Shown: positions 37,199 through 45,577 of the stretch, in pieces | Numbering within the stretch: the stretch's first letter is position 1 | How the letters are laid out: each line of letters begins with the position of its first letter | DNA from: Chryseotalea sanaruensis | GTDB taxonomy: Bacteria > Bacteroidota > Bacteroidia > Cytophagales > Cyclobacteriaceae | Assembly: GCF_003990915.1 (NCBI RefSeq) | Contig: NZ_BHXQ01000003.1 | Span: forward strand, 579,475 to 643,474 | Direction: 5' to 3' | Length of the DNA: 64,000 bases | Made by a program: the position numbers and the translations under genes | The notes under the pieces: generated by a model | Told to the model about the DNA's origin: nothing | What the model saw: the letters and a program-made list of their open reading frames with translations, nothing else | The model's database searches: none

Positions 37199-37582
37199 AT
37201 GACAAAAAGAAACAAAATCATTTATTGGATTGCAACCTTGTGGCTTGCCTTAGGCATGACTTCCACTGGCATTGTACAATTGCTTAACATGAAAGAAGAA
37301 ACAGCTTTTATAACACAATTGGGTTACCCGGAATACTTTTTAATCATACTGGGCGTCTGGAAAATTCTGGGTGTAGTGGCTATACTTATTCCTAAATTAC
37401 AATTACTTAAAGAGTGGGCTTACGCGGGTTTTTTCTTTGCTATGTCTGGCGCCCTCTTTTCACATTTTGCCAGCAATAGCGCTCCAGCGGAATTTTTCGG
37501 CTCTTCCTTGTTACTGGTGTTGACAATAATATCCTGGTATTTCAGGCCGGCTGAAAGAAAAATTATGCTTGCTCATTCATAA
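37199..37582 (+). CDS. DoxX-like membrane protein
   Basis: The 127-residue product has four hydrophobic helices and the DoxX-like pattern, with a first helix containing IATLWLALGMTSTGIVQL and the later ILGVWKILGVVAILIP. DoxX-like proteins are small membrane proteins, some linked to thiosulfate oxidation or redox stress, but the function here is unknown. It lies six bases after the SRPBCC gene in the same apparent operon. Confidence 0.88.
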   Translation: MTKRNKIIYWIATLWLALGMTSTGIVQLLNMKEETAFITQLGYPEYFLIILGVWKILGVVAILIPKLQLLKEWAYAGFFFAMSGALFSHFASNSAPAEFFGSSLLLVLTIISWYFRPAERKIMLAHS

Positions 37583-37599
37583 TTGCAAAGAGTTTTTGC

Positions 37600-38097
37600 A
37601 TGATGATCTGTATATTGAACTACAAGTATTATCAATCTGATATGGAAAGTCTGAACAATGAAGTAACAAAGCAGGGAATACGCATTACAAAAGTATTATC
37701 TGCTCCCCTTGCCTTGGTTTGGGATGCCTGGACAAAAGCCGAACAAATTGCAGACTGGTGGGGCCCCGATGGCTTTACCAATACCATCCACACCATGGAA
37801 GTAATGCCTGAAGGCGAGTGGCGTTTGACTATGCATGGGCCTGATGGAAAAACATATCCGAACAGAAGTAAGTTTCTGGAAATCATTCATCACGAAAAAA
37901 TTGTGTTTGAGCACTTTAATCCCAATTACATAGCCACTATTATTTTTACTTCTGAAGGAGATCAAACATTAATAGATTGGTCAATGGTGTTTGAAACACA
38001 TCAACTATTTGAAACTGTAGTTAAAGTATTTAAAGCCGATGAAGGCTTGTATCAAAATGTAGAAAAGCTTGAAAATTATTTAAAACGAACAGTATGA
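37600..38097 (+). CDS. Second SRPBCC (AHSA1-like) domain protein
   Basis: This protein has the AHSA1-like motifs ITKVLSAPLALVWDAWTKAE and IADWWGPDGFTNTIH, followed by WRLTMHGPDGKTYPNR, a pattern distinct from the SRPBCC gene at 36725. The length is 165 residues from the ATG at 37600, or 151 from the ATG at 37642, which starts closer to the conserved core and may be the true start. It overlaps the next gene by four bases (ATGA at 38094). Confidence 0.88.
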   Translation: MMICILNYKYYQSDMESLNNEVTKQGIRITKVLSAPLALVWDAWTKAEQIADWWGPDGFTNTIHTMEVMPEGEWRLTMHGPDGKTYPNRSKFLEIIHHEKIVFEHFNPNYIATIIFTSEGDQTLIDWSMVFETHQLFETVVKVFKADEGLYQNVEKLENYLKRTV

Positions 38098-38669
38098 GCA
38101 AAATGAGCAGTGCCAAAAAGAAAATATCGAAAGAGCAACGCGAAGAGTTACTGGAGATTTTGAAAACGCGTTTCGATAAAAATATGAAGCGCCACAAAGG
38201 CATAGAATGGGCCAAGGTGGAAGCCAGACTTGATAAAAATGCAGAGAAACTTTGGTCTCTTGCTGAAATGGAAAAAACAGGTGGTGAGCCTGATGTTGTC
38301 GGCTTCGATAAAAAAAGTGGTGAATACATGTTTGTGGATTGCGCTGCTGAAAGTCCGAAGGGGCGCAGAAGTATCTGTTACGATCATGAAGCATTAGAAT
38401 CCAGAAAAGAGCATAAACCAGGGAATAGTGCAGTGCAGATGGCTGAGGATATGGGTATTGCCTTATTAACTGAAGAACAATACCGCGAACTGCAGAAACT
38501 TGGAGCCTTTGATGCAAAGACTTCCAGTTGGGTGAAAACGCCTACAGACATTCGAAAACTTGGCGGTGCTATCTTTTGCGATTTCCGTTTCGGACATGTT
38601 TTTACTTACCATAATGGTGCGGAGTCCTATTATGGGGCAAGAGCATTCCGTGGTATTTTGTTTGTTTAG
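38094..38669 (+). CDS. DUF4256 domain protein
   Basis: The 191-residue product matches DUF4256, with LEILKTRFDKNMKRHKGIEW, VDCAAESPKGRRSICYDHEA and GALFDAKTSSW-like segments (here LGAFDAKTSSW). It has no signal peptide and no known catalytic motif. The family is frequent in Bacteroidota and Firmicutes and is often encoded near ArsR/SRPBCC genes. It is the last gene of the cassette. Confidence 0.88.
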   Translation: MSKMSSAKKKISKEQREELLEILKTRFDKNMKRHKGIEWAKVEARLDKNAEKLWSLAEMEKTGGEPDVVGFDKKSGEYMFVDCAAESPKGRRSICYDHEALESRKEHKPGNSAVQMAEDMGIALLTEEQYRELQKLGAFDAKTSSWVKTPTDIRKLGGAIFCDFRFGHVFTYHNGAESYYGARAFRGILFV

Positions 38670-38849
38670 TCTTGAAGTCAGAGGTCAGAGGTTGGAGGTT
38701 TGAAGCTGGATTGTGATATTATGAAATTATAATGAATCATAACAGAGTACTTCGTAATTATAGAGCACACACTTCATTCCTCGCAACACTTACTAATTTT
38801 CAAATCTTCAAATTATCAAATCAACGAATCAGCATATCAACTCATTAAC
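38670..38849. repeat. Repeat-rich intergenic region
   Basis: It contains a short GTCAGAGGTCAGAGG-type tandem repeat near 38680 and a copy of the dispersed ATCAACGAATCA repeat (38820-38841) also found at 5943-5964. No gene is seen. Confidence 0.6.
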
Positions 38850-40508
38850 TTATTTTTTCATCTCCTTTGCCCACATGTCTTTAAGCGTAACGGCACGGTT
38901 AAAGATGAGTTTAGTAGCAGCGGAATCGGGATCTAAACAAAAGTACCCCATACGTAAAAACTGAAAATGCTCACCTACCTGTGCAGTAGTCAATGAAGGC
39001 TCAGCAAATACTGTTTTCACTTCAAGCGAATTCGTATTTAAATGATTGGTGAAATCATCTTCAATTGCACCCATGTCCTCCGTTGTAAACAAGCGATCGT
39101 ATAGCCTTACCTCAACTGGCAGAGCTGTTTTGGCATTTACCCAGTGGATAACACCTTTCACATGTATGCCTGAAACATCCGATCCGCTCTTGCTCTCCGG
39201 TACATAGGTACAGCGCAATTCAGCCACCTTACCAGTAGCATCTTTTACTACCTCCTCGCACTTAATGATGTAAGCACTCTTTAGTCGCACCATCTGGCCT
39301 GGCGCCAGACGGAAATACTTTTTAGGTGGTACTTCCATAAAATCTTCCTGCTCTATCCACAGCTCTCTGCCAAAAGGCATGCTACGAACTCCACGTTCAG
39401 GTGCTTCAGGGTTATTTTCACTGGGTAGTTCTTCCGTTTTGCCTTCCTCGTAATTGGTAATTATTACTTTCAGTGGATCGAAAACAACCATACGTCTGTC
39501 AGCAATTTTGTTAAGGTGATCGCGCACACAAAATTCCAGCAGACTGATGTCGATCAGGTTATCGCGTTTAGCTACGCCAATGCGTTCGCAGAAATCGCGA
39601 ATCGCTTCGGGTGTATAACCTCTTCTGCGCACACCACTTAAAGTTGGCATACGCGGATCGTCCCAACCGCTTACATGCTTATCGTTAACCAATTGCAGAA
39701 GCTTGCGCTTGCTCATCATGGTGTACGTCATGTTAAGGCGTGCAAATTCGTACTGACGTGAAGGATAAATCTCCAGTTTTTCAATAAACCAATTATATAA
39801 CTCACGGTGCGGCACAAACTCAAGCGTACAAATGCTATGTGTTATTTGTTCAATCGCATCACTTTGTCCGTGAGCAAAATCATACATCGGATAAATACAC
39901 CACGCATCTCCTGTACGATGATGATGTGCATGTTTAATGCGGTACAAAACAGGATCGCGCATTAACATATTGAGGTGCGCCATGTCAATTTTTCCTCGTA
40001 ATACTTTTTCACCATCCTTATACTTACCCGCTTTCATATCACTGAAAAGCTGTAAGTTTTCATCTATACTTCTGTTTCTGAATTTACTGTTTGTGCCCGG
40101 TTGTGTAGGTGTACCTTTCTGAGCGGCTATTTCTTCGCTTGTACTGTCATCTACATACGCCAAACCTTTCTGAATAAGCTTTACAGCAAAATGGTATAAC
40201 TGATCAAAGTAATCAGAAGCATATAACTCTTCAGCCCAGTTAAAACCAAGCCATTTTACATCACCTTTTATGCTTTCAACATATTCGGTTTCTTCTGTTA
40301 CAGGATTTGTATCGTCAAAGCGAAGGTTGGTTTTTCCACCATACTTCAGGGCCAGACCGAAGTTTAATGCTATACTCTTAGCATGACCTATATGAAGGTA
40401 ACCATTGGGTTCAGGAGGAAAACGGGTGGCAATGGTAGTGTGCTTGCCTTCCTTCAAATCCTTTTCAATTATTTCCTCGATAAAATTTAAACTCTTCTCT
40501 TCTGACAT
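38850..40508 (-). CDS. glnS: Glutamine--tRNA ligase
   Basis: GlnRS charges tRNA-Gln with glutamine. The 552-residue product has the class I signatures: PPEPNGYLHIGHAKSIALNF with the HIGH motif (about 27-46) and MMSKRKL, the KMSKS equivalent. The C-terminal beta-barrel anticodon-binding domain follows. The length is normal. A TACCTTTG box in minus sense (40534-40541) lies 26 bases upstream of the start and may be its -7 element. Confidence 0.96.
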   Translation of the reverse strand: MSEEKSLNFIEEIIEKDLKEGKHTTIATRFPPEPNGYLHIGHAKSIALNFGLALKYGGKTNLRFDDTNPVTEETEYVESIKGDVKWLGFNWAEELYASDYFDQLYHFAVKLIQKGLAYVDDSTSEEIAAQKGTPTQPGTNSKFRNRSIDENLQLFSDMKAGKYKDGEKVLRGKIDMAHLNMLMRDPVLYRIKHAHHHRTGDAWCIYPMYDFAHGQSDAIEQITHSICTLEFVPHRELYNWFIEKLEIYPSRQYEFARLNMTYTMMSKRKLLQLVNDKHVSGWDDPRMPTLSGVRRRGYTPEAIRDFCERIGVAKRDNLIDISLLEFCVRDHLNKIADRRMVVFDPLKVIITNYEEGKTEELPSENNPEAPERGVRSMPFGRELWIEQEDFMEVPPKKYFRLAPGQMVRLKSAYIIKCEEVVKDATGKVAELRCTYVPESKSGSDVSGIHVKGVIHWVNAKTALPVEVRLYDRLFTTEDMGAIEDDFTNHLNTNSLEVKTVFAEPSLTTAQVGEHFQFLRMGYFCLDPDSAATKLIFNRAVTLKDMWAKEMKK

Positions 40509-40581
40509 AGCAGATTACCTTTAATACAAGCAGCAAAGGTAAACAGCCTGCATTACAGGAAAAAGCCCCGGACGCCTGTAT

Positions 40582-41505
40582 TTATTTTAATTTGAGTAGC
40601 TCAGCTTCGGCTGCAATAAAACCGAAAGCACTGAAATAGGGTCCCTCAACCACACGCTTAAAAACATCTTTAGCCCTTGTTGTGTCACCCTGGATAAGAT
40701 ACCAGTTACCAACGCCATAACCCTGCGTGGCAAAAGCCAGGTCTGCGCTTTCAGAACCTTCCTCAACAGCTAAGAGTAGTTCGGGTGGATTTAAACCCTT
40801 GTACATATTCAAGCGCTTCAGATAAGTTTCGTTTTCGATAATGGTAACCTTTTCAGGAACTTTATTTAATGCAGCAACAGCATCTTCTTTGCGCTGAAGA
40901 CGGTTGTAGGTAATAAATAGCCAGTCGGCAGTGGCAATAAGCAAGTCGTCATTATCACAATAGGTTAAGCAGGTTTCATAGGCTTTGGCTGCATCTTCAT
41001 ACTCGCCTTTTAGATAGTGCGCAAGCCCCAGGTGATACCAAACATTAAACTGAACTGTTGAAACGGGTATATTCAGTTTATTGGGTATGCCATCTTCTTC
41101 ACTCAGTACCGGTGCTCCATCCATTAGCTTAACGGCAGTTCTGAAATCGGCAATGGCCATGTCAAATTTCCGAATGGTAATATAGCGATGCCCCCTGTGC
41201 CGGTACAAACTGAAAGATTCCGGATAACGTTCGATTCCTTCAGAGAAAATCTCAAGGGCTTTATCGAAGTGCATCAAATATGCTTCACGCCTTCCGTACC
41301 AGATGTAGTTATTTTCTGTAGCATCATTATCGAAGTCGTGCCTGGCTTCTTCAAGTTCCTTTTCAAGTTTAAATTGTTGTTCAGGTGAGCGTTCCGGTTC
41401 AAAAAATTCACGACCATCCAATCCTATTACTACTGGTTTAGGATTTTCTTTACAGCCTGCCAATAATATGGTCAGACAAAAAATACTGGGGAGGTATTTT
41501 ATCAT
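40582..41505 (-). CDS. Tetratricopeptide-repeat lipoprotein
   Basis: The 307-residue product has a lipoprotein signal peptide with the lipobox LLAGC (Cys near 18) and several TPR units, for example LEIFSEGIERYPESFSLYRH and YHLGLAHYLKGEYEDAAKAY. TPR lipoproteins usually scaffold periplasmic or outer-membrane complexes; the partner is unknown. It ends one base before the amidohydrolase gene's stop-side neighbour on the same strand (a one-base gap to 41507), so the two are probably co-transcribed. Confidence 0.85.
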   Translation of the reverse strand: MIKYLPSIFCLTILLAGCKENPKPVVIGLDGREFFEPERSPEQQFKLEKELEEARHDFDNDATENNYIWYGRREAYLMHFDKALEIFSEGIERYPESFSLYRHRGHRYITIRKFDMAIADFRTAVKLMDGAPVLSEEDGIPNKLNIPVSTVQFNVWYHLGLAHYLKGEYEDAAKAYETCLTYCDNDDLLIATADWLFITYNRLQRKEDAVAALNKVPEKVTIIENETYLKRLNMYKGLNPPELLLAVEEGSESADLAFATQGYGVGNWYLIQGDTTRAKDVFKRVVEGPYFSAFGFIAAEAELLKLK

Positions 41506-41506
41506 C

Positions 41507-43093
41507 TTATTTTATTCCTGGTTGTTTAATTTCAAAACCTGTTTTTGCTTTTTCGTCTGCCACGAGTTTACGAACATCAGCTAATAATTTTTTAGCATCG
41601 TATACAATGCCATCTTTTACTGTATACTTAACACCACCCACACGTTGCACGGTGTTATCATCTGATAGTTTAACAGCACCTGTACCATAAAGTACTTGTA
41701 TGTTTGCCAATGGATTCTGGTCAATAATTACTAAATCGGCCAGCTTACCTACTTCAACAGACCCTAAATCCTTATCAACGCCTAAAGCCTGTGCGCCATA
41801 CAGTGTTGCTGAGCGAATAATCTCTAAAGGATGAAAACCACATTCGCGCAATAATTCCATTTCGCGGATATAAGCAAAACCATAGGTTTGAAAAATGAAA
41901 CCGGAGTCTGAACCAGTGGTCACGCGGCCTCCTCTGTTTTTATATTCATTCACGAAAGTCATCCATAACTGATAATTCTTTTTCCACTCTACCTCTTGTT
42001 CAGTACCCCAGTTGAACCAATATGAGCCATGCGCTTTTTTATTGGGTTGAAAGAAAGTCCATAGCTGAGGAATTGTATACTCTTCATGCCACTCTGCTCT
42101 TCTGGCCTTATGTAAATCGCGACTGGCTTCGTAGATGTTGAAAGTAGGATCAAGTGTGAAATCCAGCTTCAGGAGTTGATCCATTACCTGGTTCCACTTT
42201 TCAGAATAAGGTGCTGCCGCTTGCTGCCAGAGTTTACCGGCATTTTCAAAACGATGCTGTTCATTCTGATAATTGTAATCAAGGGGATAATTCTGAATAG
42301 TTTGGTTGGTAAACATGGCTTCTGGTAAACCATACCAATGCTCCATAGAAGTCAATCCTGCTTCAGCAGATTTTACAACATTCCATCTGGCTACATCCAT
42401 TTGTGCATGGTGGCAGGCAGAACGTAGCCCTAAACGTTTGTTCTCGCGCAGGGCAGCGTCCATCACCACGGGTGAGGCTCCAAAAAACTTTATACCATCA
42501 GCACCTTTAGCTTTATTTTCATTTACCCAGGCTCGAGCTTGTTCTGCTGTGGTTATTTTCTCCTTCGAGCCCATTCCAAAAGCAGTGTAAGCATGAATGC
42601 GTGGTGCTGTGATCAGATTTTTAGCACTCTTTTGTTTTTGATCAAGCACCCACTCCAGGCCATTACCCGCTGAAGGATCGCGCACGGTCGTAATACCATG
42701 TCCCATCCACAACTTGAATACATATTCTGCCATGGGGGCCTGACTTCCACCAATGTGTCCATGCATATCTACAAAACCAGGCATGGCATACATTCCTTCA
42801 CAATTCAATTCTTTGCCGCCAGTTTCAAGTTTAGGTCTGCCATCAGCATTAATGGCCACTCCAGGATAACCTACAGTTTGAATTTTTGTAATTCTATTTC
42901 CTCTTATTTCAATATCGATGGGACCAATGGGCGGTGCCCCCGTACCATCAATTAAAGTAATACCACGAATGATGAGCTGCGTGTGGGGTCCATCACCTTC
43001 TTTTACCTCTGGGGCACGAAGTACACGATCTTGAGCAAATGCCCAAGTGGCAGTAAAGCCAAGTACAATGATGGAAATAAACAACTTCTTCAT
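41507..43093 (-). CDS. Secreted amidohydrolase family protein
   Basis: The 528-residue product has a signal peptide (MKKLFISIIVLGFTATWAFA) and the metal-dependent amidohydrolase fold. The first metal-binding motif is FVDMHGHIGG near residue 110, and the C-terminal half carries the conserved LGSVEVGKLADLVIIDQNPL segment. Members hydrolyse imides, dipeptides or related amides; the substrate is not predictable here. The divergent DUF4403 lipoprotein gene starts 42 bases from its start codon. Confidence 0.88.
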   Translation of the reverse strand: MKKLFISIIVLGFTATWAFAQDRVLRAPEVKEGDGPHTQLIIRGITLIDGTGAPPIGPIDIEIRGNRITKIQTVGYPGVAINADGRPKLETGGKELNCEGMYAMPGFVDMHGHIGGSQAPMAEYVFKLWMGHGITTVRDPSAGNGLEWVLDQKQKSAKNLITAPRIHAYTAFGMGSKEKITTAEQARAWVNENKAKGADGIKFFGASPVVMDAALRENKRLGLRSACHHAQMDVARWNVVKSAEAGLTSMEHWYGLPEAMFTNQTIQNYPLDYNYQNEQHRFENAGKLWQQAAAPYSEKWNQVMDQLLKLDFTLDPTFNIYEASRDLHKARRAEWHEEYTIPQLWTFFQPNKKAHGSYWFNWGTEQEVEWKKNYQLWMTFVNEYKNRGGRVTTGSDSGFIFQTYGFAYIREMELLRECGFHPLEIIRSATLYGAQALGVDKDLGSVEVGKLADLVIIDQNPLANIQVLYGTGAVKLSDDNTVQRVGGVKYTVKDGIVYDAKKLLADVRKLVADEKAKTGFEIKQPGIK

Positions 43094-43135
43094 ATTTTTA
43101 GCTATAGGTTATATACAACAATACTACAAATCATC

Positions 43136-44560
43136 GTGAAATTCACCATCACATCCATAGGCTGCTTTTTATACATACTGATGGCCATTTTTGGTTGTGA
43201 GCGAGTGAGACCCGTGCCTCCAAAACCCACGGCACTTGATTCGGCACTTCATGTGCCTCTTTCATCGCTAATAATCCCAATACGCTACCATGTGGATAGT
43301 CTGGAAGAAATCATTAACAATAAAATTACCGGAACTTTTGTAAAACAATGGATTGAAGTGAATGAAAATCATGATAGTCTTTACATTGAATTAACTAAAA
43401 AGAGTAAGATTAAAATAAGATGGATTAATAACTCTCTGCACTACAGCTTTCCACTACACTTGGAGGGTAAGTTTATAAAACATATTGGTAAAAATATCAG
43501 ACTTAAAAATGAAACACCAGTAGCATTAGAGGTTGTATTGGATATGGTAACACAACTTTCTTTTGCCAATGATTGGAGTTTAAATTCTTCAACCAAACTA
43601 AAACAGGTTATCTGGAAAAAAGAGCCTGTATTAAGAGTAGCATTTATCAATATTAACCTGCGTAAAAGATTAGATAAATTTTTAGAAGAGAATAATGGCG
43701 TTTTAACAAGCATTGTTGATCGTGAAATAAGCAATGTTATAGACACAAAGGCCATCCTTGAAAAACTATGGCTGGATATTCAGAAACCTATCATCATCAA
43801 CAATATCAAGCAAGTTGTATGGCTTAAGCATAGTGCTCAGGATTTAGCGGTTAATCTCTTGCAGGATGGAAAATATTTGGGTTTAGATGTACGGCTCCTC
43901 ACAAACGTAAGAGTTGTTGCTGACAGCATTGATATGCCTGCTACCACTCAGATACTACCACCCTACCAGCACTTGAGTGAAAAAAAGGATAGCATAGAAA
44001 TTTTCTTACTGGCAAGCACTTCATTTGATCTTATCAACAGAATTTTAAATGAAGAGTTGAAAGGCAAAGTTATTAGTAGTAATGGTTACTCCACCACAAT
44101 TAAAGGAGTAAATACTTATGCTACTGATGATGGATTGGCTGTAAAGCTAGATGTTCGTGGAGATGCAGATGGCAGCATTTACATGCGGGGACGACCAAGT
44201 TATGACACTCTAAATGCAACACTTAGCATAAAAGATTTTGATTTTGATGTTGATTCTGAAAACGCGCTATTGCACTCAGCAGATTGGTTATTGCATGAAG
44301 ATGCCCTAAAGTTTGTGGAAGAAGAATTCAGTTTAAATCTTTCACCGATCCTGGCAGCACTTCCTGAGGTGATTCAAAATGCAACGGAAAAAGGGAAATC
44401 GGCAGACAAGCTTGAATTATTCCTTACTTCGCTGGATGTGCAACCACAACAATTACTATTAACTAAAAATAATGTTCAGCTACTATTAAAGGTAAAAGGT
44501 AAAGCTGTGATTGGTTTGCAAAAAGAAGTTTTTGCTAAAAAGAAACAAAAAACCCGTTGA
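43136..44560 (+). CDS. DUF4403 family lipoprotein
   Basis: The 474-residue product begins at GTG 43136 with a signal peptide ending in AIFGC, a lipobox, so the mature protein is lipid-anchored. The mature start contains HVPLSSLIIPIRYHVDSLEE, typical of DUF4403, and two further beta-rich lobes follow. The family resembles tubular lipid-binding folds and has no confirmed function. Upstream in-frame sequence reaching 42983 has no signal peptide and overlaps the divergent gene, so it is not used. Confidence 0.85.
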   Translation: MKFTITSIGCFLYILMAIFGCERVRPVPPKPTALDSALHVPLSSLIIPIRYHVDSLEEIINNKITGTFVKQWIEVNENHDSLYIELTKKSKIKIRWINNSLHYSFPLHLEGKFIKHIGKNIRLKNETPVALEVVLDMVTQLSFANDWSLNSSTKLKQVIWKKEPVLRVAFININLRKRLDKFLEENNGVLTSIVDREISNVIDTKAILEKLWLDIQKPIIINNIKQVVWLKHSAQDLAVNLLQDGKYLGLDVRLLTNVRVVADSIDMPATTQILPPYQHLSEKKDSIEIFLLASTSFDLINRILNEELKGKVISSNGYSTTIKGVNTYATDDGLAVKLDVRGDADGSIYMRGRPSYDTLNATLSIKDFDFDVDSENALLHSADWLLHEDALKFVEEEFSLNLSPILAALPEVIQNATEKGKSADKLELFLTSLDVQPQQLLLTKNNVQLLLKVKGKAVIGLQKEVFAKKKQKTR

Positions 44561-44605
44561 CCTCACAGACATACTCCCCAAGCTGTATGCTGATCGACCA
44601 ACGGG
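44553..44605 (+). repeat. Nested stem-loop at the 3' end of the DUF4403 gene
   Basis: CCCGTTG (44553-44559) pairs with CAACGGG (44599-44605), and CATAC (44570-44574) pairs with GTATG (44585-44589) inside it. No T-tract follows; it may be an atypical terminator or a processing site. Confidence 0.5.
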
Positions 44606-44769
44606 GCATTTACGTGCAATTAGGCCATTGATACCTAACTAAACAATACCTATATCTTGGTAATTAACTAAAGTACTGTTTTACTTTACCAAATCTACAA
44701 CCCCTAGAACGTGTGAACAATACCAGTATTTACGTATTTTCCATACCCGCTAACACGGATATATTCCGC

Positions 44770-45387
44770 TTAAATGAGGTTGTTGGCATAGGCAAATTTT
44801 ATTAATCCCACTAAGGAATTGGTGCCTGTTTTCCTGAAAATGTTTTTTCTGTGTGTTTCTACAGTTCTTTCGCTGATAAACAGTGCTTCTGCAATCAGTT
44901 TATTGCTGTACTCCTTGGCTATTAGCTTTACAATTTCCCGCTCTCTCTCAGTGAGCAATCTACCTTCATCCGGATTATCCAGATTCATAATCAGCAGCTT
45001 ATTGATATCGCTACTCAGATAAACCCTGCCTGCTCTAACTTCCTGAATGGCTTTAAGTAATTCTTGTTGTGTGTCCTTCTTAAGTACATATCCATCTACG
45101 CCACCTTTCAGAATTTCTTTAGCCAAATGAACCTCGTCATGCATACTTAATACAATAATTTTAACACCGGGCAATATGCGCTTCACTGTGCGTATCAGTG
45201 ATAACCCATCCATTTCAGGCATGCTGAAATCCGTAATCAACATATCACAAGTATGTTGTTTTAAATAATCGAGAATATCTGAGGCTTTATTAGCTGTAAA
45301 CACAACCTCTAATTCACTTTCTTTCGAAAGGATACTCTTAACTCCGTCTATAATGATCCCGTGATCGTCTACTAAAACAATGCGCAT
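44770..45387 (-). CDS. NarL/LuxR-family response regulator
   Basis: The 205-residue product has an N-terminal receiver (MRIVLVDDHGIIIDG; phosphoacceptor Asp in LITDFSMPEMDG; conserved Lys in VLKKD) and a C-terminal LuxR-type helix-turn-helix (LLTEREREIVKLIA through ISERTVETHRKN). It is the partner of the kinase encoded upstream on the same strand. I use the ATG at 45387, which gives the standard receiver start; a longer frame to 45447 adds unconserved residues. Confidence 0.93.
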   Translation of the reverse strand: MRIVLVDDHGIIIDGVKSILSKESELEVVFTANKASDILDYLKQHTCDMLITDFSMPEMDGLSLIRTVKRILPGVKIIVLSMHDEVHLAKEILKGGVDGYVLKKDTQQELLKAIQEVRAGRVYLSSDINKLLIMNLDNPDEGRLLTEREREIVKLIAKEYSNKLIAEALFISERTVETHRKNIFRKTGTNSLVGLIKFAYANNLI

Positions 45388-45515
45388 GCGCCTATCTGAC
45401 TTTTGTTGATTGTTTCGGAAAAGATAGGGAATCCTATTGAAAAGCATGGCATTAAATTATGGTTAATGCCCAATACAAATAATCCGTACTGATGGGTATT
45501 TAGCTGACGACAGCG

Positions 45516-45537
45516 CGGTATAGTTACTAACATACCG
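45516..45537. promoter_or_regulatory. Inverted repeat between kinase and response-regulator genes
   Basis: CGGTAT (45516-45521) and ATACCG (45532-45537) are inverted repeats around a ten-base spacer, upstream of the response regulator on the minus strand. Confidence 0.3.
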
Positions 45538-45577
45538 TTAATGACTTTATAAAAGTAATCGCTAACGTTAAAGTAAA

